The notes: generated by a model not told the origin, from the sequence alone. Counted from the stretch's first letter, positions 34,849 to 44,974 are shown. The stretch: 64,000 bases of DNA from an uncultured Carboxylicivirga sp. (GCA_947503525.1 CANNEA010000006.1:248001-312000); one strand, 5' to 3'. Program-made: numbers and translations.

Positions 34849-37659
34849 TTATTGTTGTGGAACAAAAACAATTTCCATTTTATCAGCATCTTCGAAAAAT
34901 TGCTTAGCTAACTTTTGCAATTGCTCCGAAGTTATGTTTTCAATTATTGTTTCATAGTTTTCAGGCAAATCATTGTTTGTACCTTCTACATAAAAGTTTT
35001 TAATGGTACGCATCCAATAAGAGTTTTTAGCCTTACTTTCGGTACGTTGCTTTAAGAAGTTCTTACGTGTTTTGTCAATGTCTTCTTGTGAAGCTCCTTC
35101 TTCAATTAATTTATCTATTTCTTTATAGATTAATGGAATTAATGTTTCGTAACGTTCCGGATCAGTATCAAAGCTAATGCTTATTGTTGCCTCTTCTTTT
35201 GGTATACGACTTACGTTTGAACGAACACCAACGCCATAAGTTCCTCCTTCTTTTTCTCTCACTTCTTCCATATATCGAAGTGTAAGGATTGATTTAATGA
35301 AGGCCATTCCGATCTGGTTTTCGCGATTGTATTCCAATGAATTGTCAAAATAGATCTTAACAGTGGCTTTAGGATCAGCAAAGTTTATTGGGATAACCTT
35401 TTTTGTTTCACCTTTTGGCGATGATACATTATTATCTCTCCAGTTTTCATTGCCTTCTTGACTTGAAATAGCACCAAGATATTTGGTTGCTATTGTTTTA
35501 GCTATTTCTTTTTCAATGTCACCTACAATGAAGAATACAAAGTCAGAAGCATCGTTGAAACGTTCTGCGTAAATTTCTTGCATGCGATCAAATGAAACAC
35601 TGTTAAGGTATTCCTCGCCGAATAATAAAGCACGTGGATTATAATCGCTTCTTAATAATGTAAGACTATCTCCTAAGGCTTTTTTAGGATTGTCATTGAT
35701 ATTAGTAATGTAGGCCATATTACGTTGCATAAAAGCATCGTAAGCTTCTTTGTCAAATCGAGGTTGCTCAAAACGAAGATACGCCAACTGCATCATGGTC
35801 TCAAAATCTTCAGGACGACAACTTCCGCTGATGTTTTCTGATAGGCTATTTACATTAAAGCCAACAGATGCACTTTTACCTGTGAGTGCCTTTTTAAGTT
35901 CCGTTGCGCTTAGCTCTCCTATTCCAAACGTAGACATAAAGTCTCCCATTACACCCAAGGTAGCTAAATCTTCTACCTCATATAATGATGATCCACCTTT
36001 ACTATAACTGCTTAATGAAACCTGGTTTTTGTTATAATCGGCAAATCGATAGACAACTTTGGTATTATTATTTAATGTCCATTCAACAGCATTAAATTCA
36101 GGAAGTTCTTTTTCAGAAATAACACTTCCTTCAACAGGTAAGCTTTCAATCAGGTTGGAGCTAATTACTTCGTCTACATACGGAGGAATGTCAAATGAAC
36201 ATTCAATTTTTTCCAATGATGCCTTACTTTCTGCTTCTGTAAGATGTGTTATTCCTTCTTTATCTGGTCCCGTAATTAAAATTACACGATTAGATTTTGT
36301 GTAGCTTTTTAGAAATAAGGCTGATACTTCTTTAGCTGTTATTGTTGGAACAATTGCCTTAGCAAAATTATATTCATACTCAATACCCGGCGCAGCCGTG
36401 TTGTGCAAGTATAAATCTCTGTACTCTTTACAATAACTATCGTGAGGAATTTTGTCTCTTCCTTTATAGTAGTTTTCATAGCCTAATAAGAAAGATGTTT
36501 TAGCTCTTTCTAATTCACTTTCTGTAAAGCCATGGCGCTTAATTCGTTCAGCCTCTGTAAGAATGGCTTCAAATGCTTGAGCTTCCTCATTGTCTTTAGC
36601 AGTTGCTGATATGTAGAAAAGGTCTGTTGTTTTGGTGTAACTTGAAAATCCGATTCCACCATTAATAAATGGAGGTGTGCCTTTTTGAAGCAGTTCGCTT
36701 ATTCTTGAATTAATCATCGAACTGGCCAACGATTTCACATATGACATTTTCAAACTGCCATGATTTTTATCCTCAGGCTTTGTTTTTCTGTGGCGGATAT
36801 ATAGCGCAATGCTGGATTGCCCTGCTTCTTTATCAGTTGCCAGCACATAGTCCGTTTCTTCCTTTGGCTCAATATCAACGATAAAACGTTCCTTAGGATT
36901 TTCAACCGCAGGAATGGAAGAGAATAATTCTTTGACTTTAGTCTCCATTTCTTCGGCATCAAAATCACCAACCACAGCTATGGCTTGTAAATCTGTTCTA
37001 TACCAATCGTGATAAAAACGACGAAGTTCATCATATTCAAATCCCTTGATGATATCCAAATCGCCAATTACATCGCGATATGCATATTTAGATTCATTAC
37101 TAAGAACTGGGCCCATTTGAGCACGAATTCTAAATCCGGCATCACGCCTTGTGCGCCACTCTTCAGAAATAACTCCTCGTTCTGCATCAATTTCCTCTTC
37201 TTCGAGTAATAGGTAATTCGACCAATCATGCAGAACTAACAGGCAAGTATCCAATAAACCTTCCGGACCGACCGGTACATTCGAAATATTGTAAACAGTT
37301 TCGTCCTGTGCGGTGTAAGCATTAATGTTGCGTCCAAAAGCGACACCATGATTCTCTAAAGAATTAATTACCCCTTTACCAGGGAAATGTTTTGTGCCGT
37401 TAAATGCCATATGCTCCAAAAAGTGAGCTAGTCCATTTTGACTATCATCTTCCAATATAGCACCTACATTTTGGATAATGTAGAAACTTGCTCTGTCCTT
37501 TGGTTCCTGATTGCTACGGATATAATAAGTCATCCCGTTTTCCAATACTCCAGTCTTAATTGCAGGATCAAGAGGAACTGGAGAGTTTAAGTCGTACTGC
37601 GCATTTGCTGAACTACATAGCAGGCTAAAAGTCAACAAGCTTAATATTACTTTATTCAT
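34849..37659 (-). CDS. M16 family zinc peptidase (PqqL-like), exported
   Basis: 936 residues with a signal peptide (MNKVILSLLTFSLLCSSANA). The inverted zinc motif HFLEH (His79, Glu82, His83) is intact and is followed by the third-ligand region EEEIDAERGVISEEWR, so the N-terminal half is catalytic. The C-terminal half carries a second, inactive M16 module (REKEGGTYGVGVRSNVSRIP, near 810-830). Insulinase-like proteases of this build degrade peptides in the periplasm; in Bacteroidota they are common and often annotated PqqL. It is a single-gene unit. Confidence 0.92.
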   Translation of the reverse strand: MNKVILSLLTFSLLCSSANAQYDLNSPVPLDPAIKTGVLENGMTYYIRSNQEPKDRASFYIIQNVGAILEDDSQNGLAHFLEHMAFNGTKHFPGKGVINSLENHGVAFGRNINAYTAQDETVYNISNVPVGPEGLLDTCLLVLHDWSNYLLLEEEEIDAERGVISEEWRTRRDAGFRIRAQMGPVLSNESKYAYRDVIGDLDIIKGFEYDELRRFYHDWYRTDLQAIAVVGDFDAEEMETKVKELFSSIPAVENPKERFIVDIEPKEETDYVLATDKEAGQSSIALYIRHRKTKPEDKNHGSLKMSYVKSLASSMINSRISELLQKGTPPFINGGIGFSSYTKTTDLFYISATAKDNEEAQAFEAILTEAERIKRHGFTESELERAKTSFLLGYENYYKGRDKIPHDSYCKEYRDLYLHNTAAPGIEYEYNFAKAIVPTITAKEVSALFLKSYTKSNRVILITGPDKEGITHLTEAESKASLEKIECSFDIPPYVDEVISSNLIESLPVEGSVISEKELPEFNAVEWTLNNNTKVVYRFADYNKNQVSLSSYSKGGSSLYEVEDLATLGVMGDFMSTFGIGELSATELKKALTGKSASVGFNVNSLSENISGSCRPEDFETMMQLAYLRFEQPRFDKEAYDAFMQRNMAYITNINDNPKKALGDSLTLLRSDYNPRALLFGEEYLNSVSFDRMQEIYAERFNDASDFVFFIVGDIEKEIAKTIATKYLGAISSQEGNENWRDNNVSSPKGETKKVIPINFADPKATVKIYFDNSLEYNRENQIGMAFIKSILTLRYMEEVREKEGGTYGVGVRSNVSRIPKEEATISISFDTDPERYETLIPLIYKEIDKLIEEGASQEDIDKTRKNFLKQRTESKAKNSYWMRTIKNFYVEGTNNDLPENYETIIENITSEQLQKLAKQFFEDADKMEIVFVPQQ

Positions 37660-37804
37660 CTTTTTTACTTTTTTTAGGCGAGCAAAGTAATATTTTAGTT
37701 AGCTACTTATGTAGAGTTAACAATATTTAACAACCTGATATTCGTCAATAACTTCTAGATTGTGAGTTATTTAACCAATAAGAAAAGAATGGTTAAAAAT
37801 TTCA

Positions 37805-38530
37805 CTATAATCTAATTTTATGTCTGAACGATATATGGAAGATGTGAATAATCACTTGCTCATTGCTTTCTTCTTGTGTATCGTGTTGAAAAAAGTAATT
37901 GGCATCGAGGCTAAATTTTGCATTGAATTGATAACCGTACCCAATGCCATATCTTCCACGTAGAAGGAGTTTGTCTTGAAGTTCATTATACATATTAAAA
38001 TTCCACTCAAATGAAAGGCGGTAATAGAAAGATTTCGGGCTTACGGGTTTTCCGGTGAGACGACCTTTATTATAAATTCTGTATCGAAGACGAGCACTAA
38101 AATCTCTGTTTTCAATATTATCAACAAAAAAAATTCTTTCCTCTAATCTCAGCCGATGCTGAATATTTGAGTTTTCAAGCGTTGGATAATTAAAGTGAAA
38201 TGTTTGATGAGGTCTGAATTCCTGCGAAATTCTATTCTCAAATTTGGTATGATTATACATAAATCCCAAATCAATTGCCGTTCGATAATTCAGATTTCTC
38301 CTAATGCTCCCTCTTAAACCATACCTTGTCCATATATTTGTTCCTAATCCAAGATAAGTTCCGCCATCAAAAGAGGTGGAATACAAGTCATTAAATATTA
38401 TATTTTGCTGATAGATGGTACGTAATTCACCGGCCTGATCAAATGATAATGGATTAAATTGATCTTGTGCAAATGAACTTGTTGACAGACATGTTAATAT
38501 TAGCGTGACGGTAAAAATTCTGAAAGCCAT
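37805..38530 (-). CDS. DUF2490 family outer-membrane protein
   Basis: 241 residues from MAFRIFTVTLILTCLSTSSFAQ, a signal peptide (ATG at 38530; a Met five codons upstream is possible). The body is rich in alternating aromatic/hydrophobic strands (for example YRTAIDLGFMYNHTKFENRI and FYYRLSFEWNFNMYNE) and ends in RHKIRL, consistent with a small beta-barrel. DUF2490 members resemble the outer-membrane phospholipase fold region; no catalytic role is proven. A TATCTTTG box at 38578-38585 (minus strand) lies 47 bases upstream. Confidence 0.75.
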   Translation of the reverse strand: MAFRIFTVTLILTCLSTSSFAQDQFNPLSFDQAGELRTIYQQNIIFNDLYSTSFDGGTYLGLGTNIWTRYGLRGSIRRNLNYRTAIDLGFMYNHTKFENRISQEFRPHQTFHFNYPTLENSNIQHRLRLEERIFFVDNIENRDFSARLRYRIYNKGRLTGKPVSPKSFYYRLSFEWNFNMYNELQDKLLLRGRYGIGYGYQFNAKFSLDANYFFQHDTQEESNEQVIIHIFHISFRHKIRL

Positions 38531-38612
38531 AGATGAAAAACTCAACTCAAATTGAAATGGTTTGTTATATAAACAATCAAAGATAGAAAATTGAATAAAA
38601 TTATATCCATTA

Positions 38613-39833
38613 ATGGAACAAACAAAATATCCAATAGTAGTAATAGGCGGTAGTATAGCTGCAATAAGTTTTATAAGAACCTTAAGGCAAAATCAGAATC
38701 AAGACAAAATTCTGCTTGTCTACGGTGAAGATCGTTTACCCTATAAGCGAACTAAAATTAATAAGAATATGGTTCGCGGTTTTGATAAAGATGAATTTAT
38801 TATTGCTGATGAAAATTGGTATGCTGAAAATAATGTTGAATTATTAAATGATTGGGCAACCAGGATTAATCGTGAAAGCAGGGAGATTGAATTTAAGTCG
38901 GATAGGAAGGTTACTTTTGATAAGTTGCTCATCGCTACTGGATCAGGATCTGTGGTGCCGCGATTAGCCGGAGTTGAAAGAGATGAAATTCATAATGTTC
39001 AAAATGCATCAGATGTAGAACGGCTGCTTGATGATTCTAAAAATAAAAGACGCTTCTTAATAATCGGAGGTGGAGTAGAAAGTATCGAAACGGCAGATCA
39101 GTTGGTTCGAAAAGGGAAAGAAGTCATTTTGGTTGGTAGAATGCTCTACCCAATGCAAAAATTATTTCCAAAAGAAATGATTGATCCATTGGAGAAAGCG
39201 ATGCTAAATAAAGGAATGCAATGGTTTCCCGGAGTATCTATCTCATCCATTGATAAAAATGGCGAAGTATATAGCACAAAGATTAAAGGCGAATCAAAGG
39301 AATTTGATGTGATCGTTGCCTGTACAGGCGCCGTTCCTAACATTTCATTGGCTAAAGTTTCTGATATTAAATCGGAAAATGGAATAGTAGTAGATAAGTG
39401 GTTACGAACTTCCGATAAAAATATACTGGCCGCTGGCGATGTTGCCCAACACAGTAATGGAATAGTTACTGGTTTATGGCATGCTGCAGAGCATCAGGGC
39501 AAATTGGCTGCTCTTAATTTATATGAGGATACTGAAGCGCATACATTACCACCTTATAGACTCAAAGTTTGTGTTTTTGGATTGTACCTATTTTCTGCGG
39601 CTTATGAAAAAGTTATTCCCGGTCAGTTCGAAATGGTTAAAGAAGAAGAAGGGGATGTAAAGAGAATCCTTTATTTCAAGAATGGTTTACTCGAGGCATG
39701 TATTATGCTGAACGATGGCAACAGGGCAAAGCAATATCAGCAAGCGCTTATGGAACATTGGGATAAAGAAAAAGTATTCAAAGAGATGCCGATAAAACCT
39801 GCACTAAGCTTTAGTTTTGGAACATCTGTTTAA
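38613..39833 (+). CDS. FAD/NAD(P)-dependent oxidoreductase (NirB/rubredoxin-reductase type)
   Basis: 406 residues with two Rossmann motifs: IVVIGGSIAAISFIRTLRQ (about 9-27) for FAD and FLIIGGGVESIETADQLV (about 146-163) for NAD(P)H. ATGSGSVVPRLAGVE and the FAD-binding DKNILAAGDVAQHSNG confirm the pyridine nucleotide-disulfide reductase-like fold; the RLPYKRTKINKNMV stretch resembles NirB and ferredoxin reductases. No redox-active Cys pair is seen. The electron acceptor (rubredoxin, ferredoxin or other) is not encoded nearby. It precedes arginine deiminase by about 116 bases, with its own promoter-like box between. Confidence 0.85.
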   Translation: MEQTKYPIVVIGGSIAAISFIRTLRQNQNQDKILLVYGEDRLPYKRTKINKNMVRGFDKDEFIIADENWYAENNVELLNDWATRINRESREIEFKSDRKVTFDKLLIATGSGSVVPRLAGVERDEIHNVQNASDVERLLDDSKNKRRFLIIGGGVESIETADQLVRKGKEVILVGRMLYPMQKLFPKEMIDPLEKAMLNKGMQWFPGVSISSIDKNGEVYSTKIKGESKEFDVIVACTGAVPNISLAKVSDIKSENGIVVDKWLRTSDKNILAAGDVAQHSNGIVTGLWHAAEHQGKLAALNLYEDTEAHTLPPYRLKVCVFGLYLFSAAYEKVIPGQFEMVKEEEGDVKRILYFKNGLLEACIMLNDGNRAKQYQQALMEHWDKEKVFKEMPIKPALSFSFGTSV

Positions 39834-39896
39834 TACTTAGGAATAAATAAAATAGAGAAAACGTCAACAATCATGTTTTTAATTGGAAAGGCTTTA

Positions 39897-39904
39897 TACT
39901 TTTG
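39897..39904 (+). promoter_or_regulatory. Probable -7 element for arginine deiminase
   Basis: TACTTTTG matches TAnnTTTG, 45 bases before the ATG. No clean TTG stands 19-20 bases upstream (the spot reads GTTTTT), so the promoter is only partly matched. Confidence 0.45.
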
Positions 39905-39949
39905 CGGAACAAAGAAGAAGATACCTAATTAATTTAAACTGTTTCATCC

Positions 39950-41212
39950 ATGATAAAGACCATTGATACTGGCGTTTATTCAGAAATAGGAGAGTTGGAG
40001 GGCGTAATATTACATACCCCTGGAAAAGAAGTGGAGAATATGACTCCTACCAATGCGGAAAGGGCATTATATAGCGATATTCTTAACCTCTCTGTTGCAG
40101 TTGAGGAGTACCAACAATTGGCGGGTGTGCTCGGTAAGTTTACTCAAACCTATCAGGTTAAAGATTTATTAGCTGAGATATTAGAGCATTCCAAGATTAA
40201 GCTTGGTCTTGTCGAGAAAATATGTGCCTATGAGCAGGTTTTAAATATCAAAGAATATTTACTTGAATTGCCATCGAAAGAATTAGCAAGACAATTGATA
40301 GAAGGTGTTACTTTGCAGAAGAATACCTTAACAACTTTTCTTTCTGATGAGAGGTATGCGCTTAGGCCATTACATAATTTCTTTTTCACACGTGATGCAA
40401 GCGTGAGCATGTACGATAAAGTGCTGATATCTAAAATGGCAAACAAAGTACGTGAGCGTGAGGCAATTGTGATGGAAGCTATTTTTAATCACTCACAGCA
40501 TTTTAAAACCACCACGGTTAATCCACTTAATTACTACAATGTGGGCTCTGAAACCAATATTGAAGGAGGAGATGTGCTAATTGCCCGTGAAGATATTTTA
40601 GTTATAGGAAATAGTGCACGCACTTCAACGGAAGGTATTGATTTTATTGTCAATCAGCTGAAGCATTCGAAGGATAAGCGTTATGTAGTTGTGCAACAAT
40701 TACCGGATGCTCCGGAATCTTTTATTCATTTGGATATGGTGTTTACCCTTTTGGATAAAGATGCCTGTATGGTATACGAACCATTAATAATGAAGTCGAG
40801 TAGATATAATACTATTTTGATGACAATTGAAAATGGTGAAGTTGCTTCCATCGAGAAAAAGGAAAATCTGGTCAAGTGCCTAAATGGTTTGGGTATGGAT
40901 TTGAAACCAATTAATTGTGGTGGATCAACCGATATTTGGACTCAGGAGCGTGAGCAGTGGCATAGTGGTGCTAACTTTTTTGCAATGGGACCGGGTAAAG
41001 TACTCGGATATGCACGTAATGTGTACACCATGGAAGAGATGAATAAGAATGGTTTTGAAATATTAAAAGCCAATGATGTAATTGATGGTAAAGTATCTTT
41101 ATCAGATTATGAGAAATACGTAGTCACTATTGGAGGTTCGGAACTTTCACGAGGTGGAGGAGGAGCCCGTTGTATGACGATGCCGGTTCGACGCAAGCCT
41201 GTAGCATGGTAA
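39950..41212 (+). CDS. arcA: Arginine deiminase
   Basis: 420 residues. The amidinotransferase-fold motifs are in order: GVILHTPGKEVENMTP, NFFFTRDASVSM (Arg/Asp at the substrate site), EGGDVLIAREDILVIGNS, FIHLDMVFTLLDKDACMV (His-x-Asp) and the catalytic Cys in RGGGGARCMTMPVRR near the C-terminus. It hydrolyses arginine to citrulline and ammonia. Partners arcB, arcC and arcD are not in the window, so a full energy-yielding pathway is not shown; nitrogen release or pH control are possible uses. Confidence 0.93.
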   Translation: MIKTIDTGVYSEIGELEGVILHTPGKEVENMTPTNAERALYSDILNLSVAVEEYQQLAGVLGKFTQTYQVKDLLAEILEHSKIKLGLVEKICAYEQVLNIKEYLLELPSKELARQLIEGVTLQKNTLTTFLSDERYALRPLHNFFFTRDASVSMYDKVLISKMANKVREREAIVMEAIFNHSQHFKTTTVNPLNYYNVGSETNIEGGDVLIAREDILVIGNSARTSTEGIDFIVNQLKHSKDKRYVVVQQLPDAPESFIHLDMVFTLLDKDACMVYEPLIMKSSRYNTILMTIENGEVASIEKKENLVKCLNGLGMDLKPINCGGSTDIWTQEREQWHSGANFFAMGPGKVLGYARNVYTMEEMNKNGFEILKANDVIDGKVSLSDYEKYVVTIGGSELSRGGGGARCMTMPVRRKPVAW

Positions 41213-41230
41213 TAAAATATAGTTCAAATA

Positions 41231-41258
41231 AAAAAAGGGATCTTTCGATCCCTTTTTT
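41231..41258. terminator. Bidirectional terminator between arcA and sucC
   Basis: Stem AAAAAAGGGATC/GATCCCTTTTTT with loop TTTC; the A-run and T-run make it usable from both sides, as expected between convergent genes. Confidence 0.85.
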
Positions 41259-41282
41259 TATATCTGATTGTCCTGTCACTTT

Positions 41283-42473
41283 CTATTTTACAATTTCCTG
41301 AACAATGTCAGAAGCTTCTTTCAATGTAATTGCTGAGAATACTTTAAGGCCTGATTCATCGATAATCTTTTTACCTCCTTCAGCATTTGTTCCTTGCAAA
41401 CGAACAATGATTGGAACGTTAATTTCTCCAATTTTCTTGTAGGCTTCCACAACACCTTGCGCCACTCGGTCGCAACGAACAATACCACCAAAAATATTTA
41501 TTAGAATGGCTTTAACGTTCGGATCATTCAAAATGATTTTCAGGCCTGCTTCAACCGTTTCAGCATTAGCGCCACCACCAACATCAAGGAAGTTTGCCGG
41601 TTCACCACCTGACAGTTTAATAATGTCCATGGTTGCCATAGCTAATCCAGCTCCGTTAACCATACATCCGACGTTCCCGTCTAACTTTACAAAGTTAAGA
41701 TTACTCTTTCCGGCTTCTGTTTCAGCTGGATCTTCTTCATCAAGATCACGCATAGCTTCGTAATCAGGATGCTTATACAAGGCATTGTCATCAAGGTTTA
41801 CCTTGGCGTCAACTGCCATAATAAGGTTGTCAGAGGTCTTTAAAACAGGGTTTATCTCAAACATAGATGAGTCTGTCTCAACATAAGCTTTATAAAGCGC
41901 AGAAACAAATTTTGTCATTTCTTTAAATGCTTTCCCCGAAAGACCTAAGTTGAATGCGATTTTACGCGCCTGAAAGGCCTGGAGACCTAGTCCCGGATCT
42001 ACTTCTTCCTTAAATATAAGTTCAGGTGTTTTATCGGCCACCTCTTCAATGTCCATTCCACCTTCGGTTGAATACATAATGATATTACGTCCCGTATCCC
42101 GATTTAGCAATACACTCATGTAATATTCTTCAGTGTCACTTTCTCCGGGATAATAAACATCTTGAGCTATCAGAATTTTTCGAACAAGTTTACCCTCAGC
42201 TCCGGTTTGATGGGTTACCAAAGTCATACCCAGTATATCGTTAGCTTTAGTTTTAACGTCGTCCAGGTTTTTTGCCAATTTAACACCGCCACCTTTTCCT
42301 CGTCCACCGGCATGGATTTGGGCTTTAACCACCCACCAACCGGTTCCGGTTTTGGCTTGTAAATCTTTGGCGGCACTTACAGCCTGCTCAACGGTGTCAG
42401 CAACAATTCCTTCCTGGATTGCAACTCCGAATGATTTTAGAATTTCTTTTCCTTGATATTCGTGAATATTCAT
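41283..42473 (-). CDS. sucC: Succinate-CoA ligase (ADP-forming) subunit beta
   Basis: 396 residues. The ATP-grasp N-terminal domain opens MNIHEYQGKEILKSFGV and contains IHAGGRGKGGGVKLAKN; the C-terminal ligase domain has GNVGCMVNGAGLAMATMD, FLDVGGGANAETV and NIFGGIVRCDRVAQG. With the alpha subunit it makes succinyl-CoA/ATP interconversion in the TCA cycle. sucD is not adjacent here. The upstream region has TAACCTTG on the minus strand, one base off the -7 consensus. Confidence 0.96.
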   Translation of the reverse strand: MNIHEYQGKEILKSFGVAIQEGIVADTVEQAVSAAKDLQAKTGTGWWVVKAQIHAGGRGKGGGVKLAKNLDDVKTKANDILGMTLVTHQTGAEGKLVRKILIAQDVYYPGESDTEEYYMSVLLNRDTGRNIIMYSTEGGMDIEEVADKTPELIFKEEVDPGLGLQAFQARKIAFNLGLSGKAFKEMTKFVSALYKAYVETDSSMFEINPVLKTSDNLIMAVDAKVNLDDNALYKHPDYEAMRDLDEEDPAETEAGKSNLNFVKLDGNVGCMVNGAGLAMATMDIIKLSGGEPANFLDVGGGANAETVEAGLKIILNDPNVKAILINIFGGIVRCDRVAQGVVEAYKKIGEINVPIIVRLQGTNAEGGKKIIDESGLKVFSAITLKEASDIVQEIVK

Positions 42474-42624
42474 AAGATAAATTGTTTTTCAAGGTTACAT
42501 TATTCTGGTTATGAGAAGCTCAAAACGAGTATAATGCAAAGGGATTTTGTATCAGTTTTATTGTTATCAGTTAAATAAAACTCGCAATTAAAATTACGAG
42601 TACTTATAAAAACAGGAATAGTGC

Positions 42625-42632
42625 TATTTTTG
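42625..42632 (+). promoter_or_regulatory. Probable -7 element for the RNA methyltransferase gene
   Basis: TATTTTTG matches TAnnTTTG, 18 bases before the ATG, implying a very short leader. The -33 position reads CTTA rather than TTG, so it is partial. Confidence 0.4.
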
Positions 42633-42650
42633 TTGTCAAAAATGCAATAA

Positions 42651-43181
42651 ATGAGAAAATTAAAGAATAGGGAACTCAATAGACTAAGTATAGAGGAGTT
42701 TAAAAAAGCCGATAAACTGCCACTTACGGTTGTTCTGGATAATGTTAGAAGCCTGAATAATGTGGGCTCCGTTTTTCGTACATCCGATGCCTTAAAGGTA
42801 GAGCAAATCCTACTTTGCGGGATTACAGCCACTCCGCCACATAACGACATTCATAAAACGGCCTTAGGGGCTGAGGATGCTGTAGAATGGATTTACGAGG
42901 AAGATACCTTGCTCGCTATTCAGAAATTAAAAGAGGAAGGATATACTGTTTGCAGTATTGAGCAAGTTGAGAATAGTATTTCTTTACCTGATTTTAAAGT
43001 TGAAGTAGGAAAGAAGTATGCTTTAATTTTAGGGAATGAAGTGAAGGGTGTTCAGCAAAAAGTGGTTAATAACAGTGATGTATGCATAGAGATTCCACAG
43101 TTTGGTACGAAGCATTCATTTAATGTTTCTGTTACAGCGGGTATTGTATTGTGGGAAATGTTTAGAAAGATTGTAGGTTAA
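42651..43181 (+). CDS. TrmH/SpoU family RNA 2'-O-methyltransferase
   Basis: 176 residues with the SPOUT-fold motifs LDNVRSLNNVGSVFRTSDAL (motif 1), YALILGNEVKGVQQKVV (motif 2) and IEIPQFGTKHSFNVSVTAGI (motif 3), where the trefoil knot binds S-adenosylmethionine. It methylates a ribose 2'-OH in tRNA or rRNA. The short length without an N-terminal substrate-binding domain suggests a tRNA target as in TrmL/TrmH, though the site cannot be told. Confidence 0.88.
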   Translation: MRKLKNRELNRLSIEEFKKADKLPLTVVLDNVRSLNNVGSVFRTSDALKVEQILLCGITATPPHNDIHKTALGAEDAVEWIYEEDTLLAIQKLKEEGYTVCSIEQVENSISLPDFKVEVGKKYALILGNEVKGVQQKVVNNSDVCIEIPQFGTKHSFNVSVTAGIVLWEMFRKIVG

Positions 43182-43202
43182 TCCTTAAAATAAGACGCAA
43201 AA

Positions 43203-43230
43203 AAAAGGGTGACCAAACGGTCACCCTTTT
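43203..43230. terminator. Bidirectional terminator between methyltransferase and TPR lipoprotein genes
   Basis: A perfect 12-base stem AAAAGGGTGACC/GGTCACCCTTTT with loop AAAC between convergent genes. Confidence 0.85.
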
Positions 43231-43249
43231 TATATCTTGTAATAATTAA

Positions 43250-44974
43250 TTACTGAACGATAGACTTGAATGTAGCGTCTTCGAAGAATTTAGCAAATTC
43301 AAGATCTTTAACTGCAGCAGCTTTGAATTTAGCGTCTAACTCAGTAGCCTTACGTAAAGCGTCAAACATTAAGTCATCCTGACCAGTTCTAGCGCCAACG
43401 ATCGCTTTCAAATAATATTTGAAACCTACTTCGTGAGTGTTTGCATTAATTGTTGATAAAGCAGCATCGTAGTTCTTAGCTAAGATTTTAGCAAGAGCAG
43501 CGTTACAGTTAGTACTGTTTCCGAAATAACGAATAGCGTTGTCATACTCTCCTTTGTGGATAGCAACAATACCTAAGTTATTGTCAAGCTCAGCGCCAGC
43601 TCCAGCGGCAGCTCCGAAGAACTCTTCAGCTTTAGCAAGATCACCATCGCGAAGTGCGATTACACCAAGGTTGTTGTTAACTTCAGAAACACCTGATTTA
43701 ATGCCATTAGCTTTTTCGAAAGCACTTTTTGCTCCGGCAAGATCACCTTTTGCATAAAGAGCGCAACCTACATTGTTAGCAGCTCTCCAACACTTAGGGT
43801 ATTTAGAAGAAGCAGCTTTGTAAATAGCTAATTGAGCATCTACATCTTTAGTTAATGTAGCAGCATATAATAACTCTTCTATATTTAACTCACTAGGATT
43901 GCTAGCAGCTAATTCAGAAATTTCAGCGTCAGATTTTCCAATTACATCTACGTTAACGGCCATTTTAGAACGACGTAGTTTAGGAAGAATCTCATCAGAA
44001 ATAACTTTGAAAGTTTCAGACATGTTCTTGATTTCACGCTCACGAACTTCAGGATCGCTGTACATAGAAAGAACACGTAAGATTAATTCTTTATCCTGAA
44101 CATTAGATTTTTCCATTAAAGTTTTGAAACCTTCCCAGTCTTCAGGAGTGTTTTTCAATGTAAAGAAGTCATCTTCTTTAGCACCTTCAACTTTAGCTTT
44201 CTTCAATTCACGAGCTAAATAATCTTTAGCTACTTTTTCACGCTTAGTAGCTAATTTAGTATTCAAATCAGTTGGTCCGTCAGGAGACGCATAAGCAGAA
44301 ATCTGAACACCTTTGAATTCTTTGTTTTCAGCAGTCTGAGCTTCTTTGATGAAATCTTTCAAAGCAGCGATTTCGTCCTTTCGCAATTCAGTTCCACGAA
44401 TGTTAGCTTGCTGAATCATGAAATAGATATCAGCTAGTTTTTCTTCCGGAATTACACGTTGGAAATTGTCACCACCAATAGCAGCTTGAGCTCCTTGGTC
44501 AGCAACCAAAGCAGAAGTAGCGATAACACCATCAGCAATTTTGTAATCGTCAAACTCAGTAGTGTTACTACCTTTAGTAGCTTTAATGCGAACAACTAAG
44601 TCAGAAACTTTCATGTTCTCATTGTAGTCTACTGAATTCTTGTAACTGTAAGTACCACCGTTAGTATAAGAAATTACTTTTTCATTTCCTTCTACTGATT
44701 CTCCTTGAAGTTTATAAGTAGGGAAAGCAGTTTCGCCTCCTTCATAAACTAAAACAGGAGTAGCTTCCAAAGCCACTTTTTTATCAAAGTACTTTTCAGG
44801 AACCTGAACTTTAATTTCCACATCAACTTTACCTGCATGAGCTTCCAGAACCTCTGGCGTTACAGTATAGTTGACACCATCGGCGCCCTTTTTCATCTTA
44901 TCCAACCCAGCACAGCTAGCTAATAATGCTGCAAGTGCCAGAGATGCAAATAGGTTGATTCTAGTTTTTTTCAT
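43250..44974 (-). CDS. Lipoprotein with OmpA-like region and TPR repeats
   Basis: 574 residues. A lipoprotein signal ends in LLASC (Cys21). After an Ig-like beta region (about 35-165), residues about 185-270 hold an OmpA-C-like segment (GVQISAYASPDGPTDLNTKL then ATKREKVAKDYLARELKKA), interrupted by an insert, and closed by KMAVNVDVIG. TPR repeats follow (WRAANNVGCALYAKGDLAGAK, NNNLGVIALRDGDLAKAEEFF, DNNLGIVAIHKGEYDNAIRYF; about 395-500). It is probably a periplasmic, peptidoglycan-associated outer-membrane lipoprotein. Its Ala/Lys-rich, regular codon use and own terminator hint at strong expression (inference). A TAAATTTG box lies at 45025-45032 on the minus strand. Confidence 0.8.
   Translation of the reverse strand: MKKTRINLFASLALAALLASCAGLDKMKKGADGVNYTVTPEVLEAHAGKVDVEIKVQVPEKYFDKKVALEATPVLVYEGGETAFPTYKLQGESVEGNEKVISYTNGGTYSYKNSVDYNENMKVSDLVVRIKATKGSNTTEFDDYKIADGVIATSALVADQGAQAAIGGDNFQRVIPEEKLADIYFMIQQANIRGTELRKDEIAALKDFIKEAQTAENKEFKGVQISAYASPDGPTDLNTKLATKREKVAKDYLARELKKAKVEGAKEDDFFTLKNTPEDWEGFKTLMEKSNVQDKELILRVLSMYSDPEVREREIKNMSETFKVISDEILPKLRRSKMAVNVDVIGKSDAEISELAASNPSELNIEELLYAATLTKDVDAQLAIYKAASSKYPKCWRAANNVGCALYAKGDLAGAKSAFEKANGIKSGVSEVNNNLGVIALRDGDLAKAEEFFGAAAGAGAELDNNLGIVAIHKGEYDNAIRYFGNSTNCNAALAKILAKNYDAALSTINANTHEVGFKYYLKAIVGARTGQDDLMFDALRKATELDAKFKAAAVKDLEFAKFFEDATFKSIVQ

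Noticed and set aside
39950-41212. Complete arginine deiminase (arcABCD) energy pathway
   Set aside because: Only the deiminase gene is present; neighbours are an FAD oxidoreductase and sucC.
42509-42850. 113-codon minus-strand frame opposite the RNA methyltransferase
   Set aside because: It is antisense to a clear SPOUT methyltransferase and lacks any recognisable motif.
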